Source: Anaerolineales bacterium UBA832
GTDB taxonomy: Bacteria > Chloroflexota > Anaerolineae > Anaerolineales > UBA11657
Assembly (NCBI GenBank): GCA_002296125.1
Contig: DBHI01000109.1
Span: forward strand, 1-6,855
Length of the DNA stretch: 6,855 bases
Reading direction: 5' to 3'
The position numbers were made by a program, and so were the translations under genes. Position 1 is the first letter of the stretch. Each line of letters starts with the position of its first letter. Below the pieces are notes generated by a model. The model ran no database searches. It saw nothing but the letters and a program-made list of their open reading frames with translations, and was not told where the DNA came from. Below are positions 1 through 6,169 of the stretch, piece after piece.

Positions 1-2901
1 ACGTCCTTCAGCACCTGAAACGTCGGCACCACTATACAATACTGACTGTAGAGCTACTGGATGAAGAGGTGCCGGTGGATTATGAACAGCACCGCAGCAA
101 TCATAATTACTAAAAGTGGTTCCAATATTTTCGATACAACTTTCTAAGGTAGCTTCATCAGGAGGTTCATGTCCAAACCAATCATGACCATTTGTATGGT
201 AAATACTGCAAATTTGATGTGCTAAAACAAAGGAGTCTGGATCATTTATGCCAACCAAGACATTATAAACTGGCCCCCATGACCCTAATAGCTCCACACC
301 ATAATCAAGAGCTTCTTCTACTTGACGAACTACTGACTCGTCCATAGATTGTCCAGATAACACAACTGGAGGGTCCTCTGACTTACTAGCCTCAATCAAG
401 CAATCTATTAAAGGATCTGTCATCTGCACTTTGTGTCGTGGAATATCTTCATCGACACATGATTGTCCCTTGAGTATTACCGAGTGAATAGGTTCTGATG
501 AAATACTTTCATTTTCCAAATAATTCTTACTAGGTGTATATGTACCATTAGGAATTATAGTCGGCAGTGCAAAATCATAATCATTTAGTAAACTATGAGC
601 TAGCGGGTCTATCTGAACTAACTGCTCTTTAGTACATACTTTCCATTCTGGGTTACTTGTCTCACATTTATTCGTCAATGATGGGTCAAGCGCACCAAGA
701 TTAGTCATCATTATCCAATACAAGTATTCATTTGACTGATTGGGGTATTCGCCTTCTTCATTAGTGTACCAAGCACTATCTGGATACTTTGTTGGAACTG
801 ATGAGAATCTGCCGCCGCGAGCCTTGTCCATCGCTTGACCAAGCAACGAATTGCTCGACTCGAACAAGCCAAAATATTCAGGGTACTCTATAGCCCATCC
901 CCCTCCTGTAACAATATGCCACACTTCTTCAAGATTTGTATCCCATGTTCCAGCAGACTCAATTCCACCCAAAGCCCATTCGTCACCTCCATAATACATA
1001 CTTGCGCTTGTTCTAATGTTATCTTCGCAATAGGTACCTCTTACACTTGGCCAAAATGCTTCTCTAATCTCTTCCGTCCAAACTGGCATAACTAAGTTAC
1101 TATCAATCATTCGAGCGAGTACTGCCTGATCATCAGGCATACCATCCTCATCATTATCGATATACTCTGCAAGCACATTTGCAGTATGAAGCACAAACTC
1201 TATAGGAATGTTAGAAGGAGCTATAACATATACACCAAACACATCAATAAATGTACCGAAAACATCATTGAGACAAGATATCTCCGGATGCTCAGTAATA
1301 ATCCCCATATCAGGTGTATGCCAATCTGCTTTACTAGAAGTAACCACAGTATCAACATCTTCCTTGTCTATTTGATTATCTTCTATAATATCCTTATCCA
1401 AGTAGTTAGCACTAGGCAAATAATTGCCATCAGGAATTGTAGTCGGCAGTGCGAAATCATAATCATTTAGTAGACTATAGGCTAGCGGATCCACCTGAGC
1501 TAGTTGTGCTTGAGTACATACATACCATTCATCTTCGCTACTCTCGCATTTGTCAGTAAATGCAGGATCAAGCGCATCCAAGTTAGCCATTAGCACCCAG
1601 TAAAAATATTCAGCTGCCATACAATCATACTGGCAACTTTCGTCATCATAGGTATACCAAGCATTTTCAGGATAACGTTCTGGAATTGAAATAAATTTCC
1701 CACCTCGAGCTACATCCATAGCATCAGTTAACATAGATGAAATTCTCTCACTGACACCAAAATAGCCCGGGTACGATTCATACCAACCATTTGAAATAAC
1801 ATGCCAAACTTCCTCAAGATTTGTGTCCCATGTACCAGCTTGTTGTATGCCACCTAAGGCCCACTCATCCATATCATAATACATACTTGCGCCCATCCTG
1901 ACGCTGTCTTCACAATCGGTCCCTCTTATTTTCTCAAAGAATTTTTCTTCATCACTGTCACCAAAAAAACCCCCCCCGCTCCAAACCGGCACAACAAACT
2001 TATTATCAACAAGATGATCAAGCACGGCCAAGTCATCCGGCATGCCGTCCGCATCATTATCTATATATTGCGCCAGCACATTAGCCGTGTGCACCACATA
2101 ATTAATTGGGGCGTCAGAAGTAGCAACAACATATACACCAAAGACATCCACAAACATACTAAAGTATTCATTCAAACAAGATATTTCTGGATGTTCTGAA
2201 AGCACATCCAAACTAGGCGTATACCAAGTTTCTTTTCCAACAAAACCACTATCTGGAACTGATACATTATCCTTTACATCCAAAGTTTTAATCTGATTAT
2301 CAGAATCTGTGACACTTAAACCATCCTGGTTTTTAACATTGGTAAATCTGACAGCAGCTATAAGATCTTCTACAAAATATATAGTTTCAGGGTCATAATC
2401 TTCTTGATCAAATATCAATTCCCAATGCATAAGACCATACTCTGGATAAGCCACAAGAAATTGCACAATAGAACTAGGACCATCCTTAAATTTTCCAATA
2501 CTCATATACCTGTCTGGGTTACTATACTGCGTGCGTGAGGCTTCAATATAGTTGTCATCCTGTTCAAACATCTCTTCAGCGTTGACATGTAGCTCATCTG
2601 CCGGCACACTTATATTGTGCAATATTAGATGTCCAAATGAGGCTTCAAAAATAACGATATCGTCTTCAATAATTACTTTCCAATCAGCTGGATGCGAAAA
2701 AGTAATACCACTACGCCTGTCTTCAAATGTTTTCCAGTTTTCTTTTTCTGGCATCTGCACAGACTCAACATTTTCAGAATCAAGATTTTCAGATTGACTG
2801 GTTTCCGAAGTTTTTGTATCATTCGCACTTGTATTACAAGCCACAAGCATCAAAATACAGATGGTTAAACAGAACTTACGTAATAATAAAAATGATTTCA
2901 C
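1..2901 (-). CDS. Large secreted lipoprotein with PsbP-like domain and two tandem modules (C-terminus beyond window)
   Basis: I read 967 codons without a stop from GTG at 2901 down to base 1, so the 3' end lies outside the window. An in-frame TGA five codons upstream with no other start between fixes the GTG. Residues 1-22 form a lipoprotein signal peptide (K/R, hydrophobic stretch, lipobox L-V-A-C with Cys22), so the mature protein should be lipid-anchored outside the cytoplasm. Residues 23-55 are a Ser/Glu/Asp/Asn-rich linker. Residues 56-205 start with SGITFSHPADWKV, typical of PsbP/Mog1-fold lipoproteins. Two related modules follow (226-497 and 527-791), then a different Cys-containing region (about 800-967) that runs off the edge. 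I know modules of this kind only as uncharacterised, so no function is assigned. The DxDxDG loops suggest calcium binding. Open frames on the opposite strand here look like shadows of this gene. Confidence 0.9.
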   Translation of the reverse strand, partial: MKSFLLLRKFCLTICILMLVACNTSANDTKTSETSQSENLDSENVESVQMPEKENWKTFEDRRSGITFSHPADWKVIIEDDIVIFEASFGHLILHNISVPADELHVNAEEMFEQDDNYIEASRTQYSNPDRYMSIGKFKDGPSSIVQFLVAYPEYGLMHWELIFDQEDYDPETIYFVEDLIAAVRFTNVKNQDGLSVTDSDNQIKTLDVKDNVSVPDSGFVGKETWYTPSLDVLSEHPEISCLNEYFSMFVDVFGVYVVATSDAPINYVVHTANVLAQYIDNDADGMPDDLAVLDHLVDNKFVVPVWSGGGFFGDSDEEKFFEKIRGTDCEDSVRMGASMYYDMDEWALGGIQQAGTWDTNLEEVWHVISNGWYESYPGYFGVSERISSMLTDAMDVARGGKFISIPERYPENAWYTYDDESCQYDCMAAEYFYWVLMANLDALDPAFTDKCESSEDEWYVCTQAQLAQVDPLAYSLLNDYDFALPTTIPDGNYLPSANYLDKDIIEDNQIDKEDVDTVVTSSKADWHTPDMGIITEHPEISCLNDVFGTFIDVFGVYVIAPSNIPIEFVLHTANVLAEYIDNDEDGMPDDQAVLARMIDSNLVMPVWTEEIREAFWPSVRGTYCEDNIRTSASMYYGGDEWALGGIESAGTWDTNLEEVWHIVTGGGWAIEYPEYFGLFESSNSLLGQAMDKARGGRFSSVPTKYPDSAWYTNEEGEYPNQSNEYLYWIMMTNLGALDPSLTNKCETSNPEWKVCTKEQLVQIDPLAHSLLNDYDFALPTIIPNGTYTPSKNYLENESISSEPIHSVILKGQSCVDEDIPRHKVQMTDPLIDCLIEASKSEDPPVVLSGQSMDESVVRQVEEALDYGVELLGSWGPVYNVLVGINDPDSFVLAHQICSIYHTNGHDWFGHEPPDEATLESCIENIGTTFSNYDCCGAVHNPPAPLHPVALQSVLYSGADVSGAEGR
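529..1323 (-). repeat. Module 2 of the duplicated lipoprotein domain
   Basis: Residues 527-791 of the lipoprotein, aligning along their length with module 1: WHTP, EHPEISCLN, DVFGVYV, HTANVLAEYIDND, DNDEDGMPDD (from Asp582), GTWDTNLEEVWH (ending at His662), ARGGRF, and LLNDYDFALPT at the end. It is slightly shorter than module 1 because the Gly/Phe insertion is absent. The Cys pair before the EYFYW segment is replaced by GEYPNQ. Keeping both EEVWH and DxDxDG in both copies argues that these are the functional core. A linker of about 30 acidic and polar residues separates the modules. Confidence 0.85.
551..609. repeat. High-identity DNA patch, copy in module 2
   Basis: This 59-bp segment matches 1433-1491 with only six differences, all transitions. 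It encodes the DPLAHSLLNDYDFALPT end of module 2. Most synonymous codon positions are also identical, unlike the other conserved parts of the two modules. Confidence 0.75.
1433..1491. repeat. High-identity DNA patch, copy in module 1
   Basis: Partner of 551-609 at a spacing of 882 bp in direct orientation. It encodes DPLAYSLLNDYDFALPT at the end of module 1. Confidence 0.75.
1963..1977 (-). repeat. Homopolymer tract G8T7 inside the lipoprotein gene
   Basis: On the coding strand eight G are followed directly by seven T, reading Ser-Gly-Gly-Gly-Phe-Phe-Gly in frame. The tract lies in an insertion found in module 1 but not in module 2. Long G runs are rare in AT-rich DNA and are prone to slippage in replication and transcription. 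A one-base change would truncate the protein within module 1. In this sequence the reading frame is intact. Confidence 0.8.
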
Positions 2902-2907
2902 CTCTAA

Positions 2908-2916
2908 ATTATATCA
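2908..2916 (-). promoter_or_regulatory. Extended -10 promoter of the lipoprotein gene, probably giving a leaderless mRNA
   Basis: Read on the minus strand this is TGATATAAT, a perfect extended -10 element (TGN plus TATAAT). Six bases (TTAGAG) separate it from the GTG start, so the expected transcription start falls on or next to the G of GTG. No convincing -35 box lies about 17 bp upstream, which the extended -10 can compensate for. The transcript would have essentially no 5' leader and no ribosome-binding site. Confidence 0.6.
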
Positions 2917-2960
2917 AAATCACCAAAAATATACCGATTGCTTAAATCAATACTTAATAA

Positions 2961-2989
2961 TTAACTCATATTTGTGATAATAGTATAAT
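2961..2989 (+). promoter_or_regulatory. Promoter of the plus-strand sugar kinase
   Basis: TTAACT (2961-2966) as a -35 box with four of six consensus bases, a 17-bp spacer, and a perfect TATAAT (2984-2989). The predicted start of transcription is near 2996, giving a leader of about 38 nt before the ATG at 3034. This leader contains one arm of an inverted repeat. The region 2902-3033 holds only this promoter, the opposing lipoprotein promoter and the inverted repeat. Confidence 0.6.
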
Positions 2990-3029
2990 TACACTAATAC
3001 ATTTCAAAATCCATCTAAAAATTAGTGTA
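2990..3029. promoter_or_regulatory. Inverted repeat between promoter and start codon of the plus-strand sugar kinase
   Basis: TACACTAAT (2990-2998) and ATTAGTGTA (3021-3029) are perfect 9-bp inverted arms separated by 22 bp. The first arm begins directly after the TATAAT box and spans the predicted transcription start. The second arm ends four bases before the ATG. The arm centres are 31 bp apart, close to three helical turns, which suits a pair of half-sites on one DNA face. Because the first arm straddles the predicted start, an RNA hairpin would use it only in part unless transcription starts earlier. A DNA operator is therefore the preferred reading. Confidence 0.45.
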
Positions 3030-3033
3030 TTCC

Positions 3034-4005
3034 ATGACATATCATATAGTCACATTAGGTGACCCAGTAGCAGACCTAGTAATACCAATATCTCACTTCC
3101 CCATTAAACCTCAAGAACACCAGTCAGCAGACGACATCATGTTAGACGCTGGAGGTACTGGTAATTTTTTGATAATGGCATCACGACTCGGTCTTTATCC
3201 AATAATAATTGGTGGGATAGGCAATGACTATTATGGTAAAACAATTATTGACATCTTCCAAAGTGAGAAAATAAATGTTGATCATATTGTAAATCAATCT
3301 AGTGCAACCACTTCAGTATCAATTGGATTAATAACTCAAGGTAAAGATCATGTTTTCCTATGGAAAAGACCGACTGGACCAATAATTGAATATAACAATA
3401 CCCACGAACATATTATTAAAACTGCTGATGCCTTGTTTACAGCTGGACACGCATTAGACCCCGGCTCTTTGTTTACACCTCAATCAGTGCTAAAATTATT
3501 AAAATTTGCTCACTCAAGAGAAATACCTATATTCTTCGACATAGGACCTAGTGCTTTCGTGTCAGACAAATCTTGTATTCAAACTGCAATCGGTTACGCT
3601 AATATTGTGCTAGCTACTGAAGAAGAAGCATATGAATGGACTGGAATAACAGACACTTTCAAATCTGCTAAATTTTTCATTAACAATGGAGCAAAAATAG
3701 CAATCATTAAGATGGGACCTCGTGGATGCTTGTTAATGAACCAAAATAATCACGTACAAATCCCCTCATTTAATATCGAAGTGCAAAACACAGCTGCAGC
3801 AGGAGATGCTTTTGCTTCTGGATGTGTCTATGGATTCCTTAACCATTACACACTTACTCAAATGGGCCAATTAGCAAACGCTATAGGAGCCGCTTCAGCC
3901 TCAAAGATAGGTACCGGTTCACGTCTTCCACACATAAAAGAAATCATAGAAACTCTTACAATAAAAGAACATCCTATTTTTCATTTACATAATAAAGTCA
4001 ATTAA
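3034..4005 (+). CDS. PfkB/ribokinase-family sugar (or nucleoside) kinase
   Basis: A 323-residue protein, the usual length for ATP-dependent PfkB/ribokinase-family kinases that phosphorylate the hydroxymethyl group of sugars or nucleosides in the cytoplasm. The N-terminal strand (IVTLGDPVADLVIP) leads to the substrate-side GGTGN motif (Gly40-Asn44). The C-terminal signature NTAAAGDAF (252-260) contains the catalytic base Asp258, and AAGD matches the anion-hole sequence of E. coli ribokinase. A GTG at 3025 would add three residues. I prefer the ATG at 3034 because the protein then aligns end to end with the neighbouring kinase from residue 1. No ribosome-binding site is visible. The gene stands alone behind its own promoter and points at its paralogue (4027-4980). 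They share E-H-Q-S and P-I-x-x-F-P-I near the N-terminus. The exact substrate cannot be read from the sequence. Confidence 0.92.
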   Translation: MTYHIVTLGDPVADLVIPISHFPIKPQEHQSADDIMLDAGGTGNFLIMASRLGLYPIIIGGIGNDYYGKTIIDIFQSEKINVDHIVNQSSATTSVSIGLITQGKDHVFLWKRPTGPIIEYNNTHEHIIKTADALFTAGHALDPGSLFTPQSVLKLLKFAHSREIPIFFDIGPSAFVSDKSCIQTAIGYANIVLATEEEAYEWTGITDTFKSAKFFINNGAKIAIIKMGPRGCLLMNQNNHVQIPSFNIEVQNTAAAGDAFASGCVYGFLNHYTLTQMGQLANAIGAASASKIGTGSRLPHIKEIIETLTIKEHPIFHLHNKVN

Positions 4006-4026
4006 TTTCGTGTCCACACACAAATA

Positions 4027-4980
4027 TTAAACCAAATCTCTATTAGAATCCTTCAAAATATCAATAATTTCATCTTTATAGGGAGCATTCACACCTGCAC
4101 CTAATTTTTTTACGCATGCAGCACCTGTAGCATTGGCTAATAACAACATATCCGTTAAGGAATGATCTTTTAAATAGGAAAGTGCCACAGCAGCTAGCAA
4201 GCTATCACCTGCTCCTGTAGTATCACGCACGTCCACATTGAAGGCTTTATTACTTAATAATTCATTATTTCGAAGACCCATAATACCGTCAATACCCAAT
4301 TTCAATATAACAATTTCTGGACCAAAACTACATACATTTCTAATTACTTCCTCAGGAGAGGTTGACGGATTAGTTATCGCAGATGCCTCTTCGAAAGTCA
4401 ATAAAACCACGTTAGATCTAGCAAAAATTGATTTAGTCCAACTACTAGGTATATGTGAGATCTCAGGGCCTGGATCAAAAAAAATAGAAACACCTGAGCT
4501 TTGAGCAACTCGTATAGCACTCTCAATTACTTCACATCCCATAGATTTATAACTCCAACCATCTATCATCAATATACTAGCATTTGTTAGCGCCTGATTC
4601 CACGATGAAGGTAAAACTTTAGGACCACTCTCAACCCATTTTGATGCTCCCAAAAACACATGCTGGCCATTAGGTACAGTTGGTACTATAGTAACTGCAG
4701 TGGAACTGTTATCCGTTATCAGCATATTACTAACATCTACACCTTCTGCCATAAGGCTTTCTTGCCAGAAACTACCAAGTTTGTCATCACCTAAATTTCC
4801 CAAAGCTTGCATTGAAACACCTAATCTAACACCACAGAACAAAGTAGTAGCATTACCACCAGGAGTAATTACCACATCATCAAAGCTACTTTGATGCTCC
4901 GAGGCACAAATTGGAAAAGACTCTATAGGAATTGATATATCAATTACTGGATTAGACAAAAAAACGACTTTCTTCTTCAT
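4027..4980 (-). CDS. PfkB/ribokinase-family sugar kinase, coupled to the ADP-ribosylglycohydrolase gene (YegV-like context)
   Basis: A complete 317-residue PfkB-family kinase. It shows the GGNA motif (Gly41-Ala44) and a canonical C-terminal signature DTTGAGD (253-259) with catalytic Asp259. The start ATG shares its A with the TGA stop of the upstream gene (TGATG overlap). No ribosome-binding site is visible, so translation is probably coupled to that gene. Together they form a two-gene operon with the composition of E. coli yegU-yegV. By inference it phosphorylates a ribosyl or other sugar product of the upstream glycohydrolase. It is clearly homologous to the kinase at 3034-4005 but diverged: the DTTGAGD signature, the active-site loops and much of the middle differ. 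The two genes converge, with 21 bp between stop codons and no clear terminator hairpin. Confidence 0.92.
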   Translation of the reverse strand: MKKKVVFLSNPVIDISIPIESFPICASEHQSSFDDVVITPGGNATTLFCGVRLGVSMQALGNLGDDKLGSFWQESLMAEGVDVSNMLITDNSSTAVTIVPTVPNGQHVFLGASKWVESGPKVLPSSWNQALTNASILMIDGWSYKSMGCEVIESAIRVAQSSGVSIFFDPGPEISHIPSSWTKSIFARSNVVLLTFEEASAITNPSTSPEEVIRNVCSFGPEIVILKLGIDGIMGLRNNELLSNKAFNVDVRDTTGAGDSLLAAVALSYLKDHSLTDMLLLANATGAACVKKLGAGVNAPYKDEIIDILKDSNRDLV

Positions 4981-6014
4981 CAGTCAATTAATTTTGGGTT
5001 AATGTTCTGCACAACCTCATAATATCTTTTCGATATCAATTCTAAGTCAATATTATTCACTGCATCAACTGTTTCTAACATATCAATTGATAATGCTTCT
5101 ACACCTCTATAAGCACCACAAATGGCTCCCGTTATAGCAGCAAGAGTATCACAGTCTCCACCACCCCATGTACTTATTTTAATTGCCTCCATTGGATCAC
5201 CTTTTGCCATTACTACGTAAGCAATTGCAGCAGGTACAGTTTCATGTGTCAGCATACTAGTACCTATAAAATCGTAAATATCTTTTAATTTGTCTTCATC
5301 TGATTTATCATTACTAATTAAATCTACAGCCCACTCAATGCGTCGAGCAATAGAAGGATTCTGATAATATGGAACACCATACACTTCACCTATATCAGCA
5401 CCTTTCATTGCTGCAAAAACTATATCCTCCAACTCCGATCCCGTCACAGCAGCACAAGCAGTTGCACAAGCAATAGCTGACGCACCCGAAGTAGCTGTGC
5501 AAGATCCATGAGTAGGTTTTGCCGAAATTACAGCATATTCAGAAACTTTTTTAATATCTGGATATCCTAAAAAAGCAATCGGAGCAACTCTCATTGAAGA
5601 ACCATTAGTAGTACCATGGCTACCTGTAGTTTTAGGATCGCCTCCTTCCATTAAAGATCTAATAGCACGCTGTGTACTAGGACCAACCCAGGGCAAATTA
5701 AACCCATCTGTCTCCTCAATCCATTTGACAAGTCCATTTGCTACTCCGTCCAATGTTAAATCACCATATTTAATTACTGATGACACAATAGCCATCATTG
5801 CCATTGTGTCATCAGTAATTTCACCTCGTTTCATACCTGCATGTACAGTAGGATCTTCAGGGAATTTTTTTGGTTCCATAAGATCTTTCGGCATACTACC
5901 CCACATTTGCTTATTAGCATCTAGGCTAAATTGACCTATAATGCCATAAGCATCGCCAAGAGCTAAACCAGCAATACAACCATAAACGCGAGAAAACATA
6001 GTAATTTTATTCAT
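4980..6014 (-). CDS. ADP-ribosylglycohydrolase (ARH/DraG) family protein, YegU-like
   Basis: A protein of about 344 residues with all hallmarks of the ARH/DraG family, Mg-dependent hydrolases of N- or O-ribosyl bonds. The N-terminus has GCIAGLALGDAYG (GD at 20-21). Metal-binding TDDT is at 67-70, a GTTNGSSMRVAPI helix and a THGS segment follow, and the C-terminal metal motif is GGGDCDT with Asp287 and Asp289. All expected metal ligands appear intact. The start is uncertain: TTG at 6026, ATG at 6014 and ATG at 5999 are in frame. None has a good ribosome-binding site. The 5999 start matches the usual distance to the GCxxGLALGD motif and fits best with the predicted promoter. The stop overlaps the start of the downstream kinase. 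It is unlikely to be a true DraG for nitrogenase, since no nitrogenase context is seen. A nucleoside or ADP-ribose-type small-molecule substrate is the more likely role. Confidence 0.93.
   Translation of the reverse strand: MNKITMFSRVYGCIAGLALGDAYGIIGQFSLDANKQMWGSMPKDLMEPKKFPEDPTVHAGMKRGEITDDTMAMMAIVSSVIKYGDLTLDGVANGLVKWIEETDGFNLPWVGPSTQRAIRSLMEGGDPKTTGSHGTTNGSSMRVAPIAFLGYPDIKKVSEYAVISAKPTHGSCTATSGASAIACATACAAVTGSELEDIVFAAMKGADIGEVYGVPYYQNPSIARRIEWAVDLISNDKSDEDKLKDIYDFIGTSMLTHETVPAAIAYVVMAKGDPMEAIKISTWGGGDCDTLAAITGAICGAYRGVEALSIDMLETVDAVNNIDLELISKRYYEVVQNINPKLID
5772..5820. repeat. Perfect 18-bp inverted repeat within the ADP-ribosylglycohydrolase gene
   Basis: AATTACTGATGACACAAT (5772-5789) is repeated exactly as its reverse complement at 5803-5820, with a 13-base loop. 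On the coding strand the first arm encodes the metal-binding ITDDT (plus part of Met) and the second arm encodes IVSSVI, ten codons further on. In the mRNA the two arms can form a long stem-loop about 195-240 nt into the gene. Confidence 0.95.
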
Positions 6015-6017
6015 AAT

Positions 6018-6045
6018 ATTATCCAATTGTTAATCCGTACGTAAA
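6018..6045 (-). promoter_or_regulatory. Candidate promoter for the glycohydrolase-kinase operon
   Basis: On the minus strand, TTTACG (6045-6040), a 16-bp spacer and GATAAT (6023-6018, five of six consensus bases). The predicted transcription start is near 6011, inside the annotated 5' end. If real, it excludes the TTG at 6026 and the ATG at 6014 and favours ATG 5999 as the true start. The match is moderate and the region is AT-rich, so chance is possible. Confidence 0.35.
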
Positions 6046-6081
6046 TTGCGATTTCAGTTTACAATAAATTCTCAACCTATC

Positions 6082-6111
6082 TGTTAGAATTATCTACTAA
6101 ATCTAATTCTA
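6082..6111 (+). promoter_or_regulatory. Extended -10 promoter of the aminotransferase gene overlapped by an inverted repeat (putative operator)
   Basis: TGTTAGAAT (6082-6090) is an extended -10 element (TGN plus TAGAAT). Transcription would start near 6097, giving a leader of about 86 nt. Overlapping it, TAGAATTA (6085-6092) and TAATTCTA (6104-6111) are perfect 8-bp inverted arms with 11 bp between them, arm centres 19 bp apart. Placement over the -10 box and the start point is where a repressor would bind. The rest of the intergenic stretch 6015-6182 shows only the opposing promoter candidate and the ribosome-binding site. Confidence 0.45.
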
Positions 6112-6169
6112 CGGCAAGCACTTACATGTTTCGACAATACTGATGATATTTGATGCGAATTATCACAAA

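Larger units (their letters stand above)
1411..2226 (-). repeat. Module 1 of the duplicated lipoprotein domain
   Basis: Residues 226-497 of the lipoprotein. It opens with WYTP, then EHPEISCLN, a DVFGVYV strand, HTANVLAQYIDND, and a DNDADGMPDD loop (Asp281-Asp290) resembling calcium-binding DxDxDG loops. GTWDTNLEEVWH (ending at His367) and an ARGGKF segment follow, and it closes with LLNDYDFALPT. It has an insertion of about six residues after PVW that is missing from module 2 and is encoded by a G8T7 tract. It also has a Cys-x3-Cys pair (SCQYDC) that module 2 lacks. The first 82 residues are about 63% identical to module 2 by my hand alignment (52 matches). The conserved His and Glu could be metal ligands, but that is inference. 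Confidence 0.85.

Noticed and set aside
1123..1139. 17-bp palindrome TGCCTGAT-C-ATCAGGCA
   Set aside because: It lies in the codons for the conserved MPDD segment of module 2. The matching place in module 1 has a different, shorter palindrome, so it is probably a by-product of codon choice rather than an operator.
835..2945. Several plus-strand open frames of 60-95 codons opposite the lipoprotein gene (835-1095, 1186-1470, 2014-2199, 2552-2797, 2727-2945)
   Set aside because: Each lies antisense to, or overlaps the 5' end of, one continuous 967-codon frame with clear domain conservation. Their translations look like shadow sequence and I noted no convincing ribosome-binding sites.
3025..3033. 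GTG at 3025 as start of the plus-strand kinase
   Set aside because: It lies inside the inverted-repeat arm and has no ribosome-binding site. It would add three residues not matched in the paralogue, whereas ATG at 3034 aligns from residue 1.
4006..4026. Bidirectional terminator between the convergent kinases
   Set aside because: GTGT-CC-ACAC is only a 4-bp stem with a 2-base loop and has no T-run on either strand.
4238..5934. Plus-strand open frames opposite the second kinase and the glycohydrolase (4238-4504, 4700-4894, 5725-5934)
   Set aside because: They are antisense to genes with intact catalytic motifs and show no features of their own. The last also covers the 18-bp inverted repeat, which explains its partly mirrored peptide.
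6125..6142. Five-codon upstream open frame in the aminotransferase leader (ATG before TTTCGACAATAC, ending in TGA)
   Set aside because: It has no ribosome-binding site and no amino acid pattern suggesting attenuation. The strong AAGGAG site of the main gene makes control by it unlikely.
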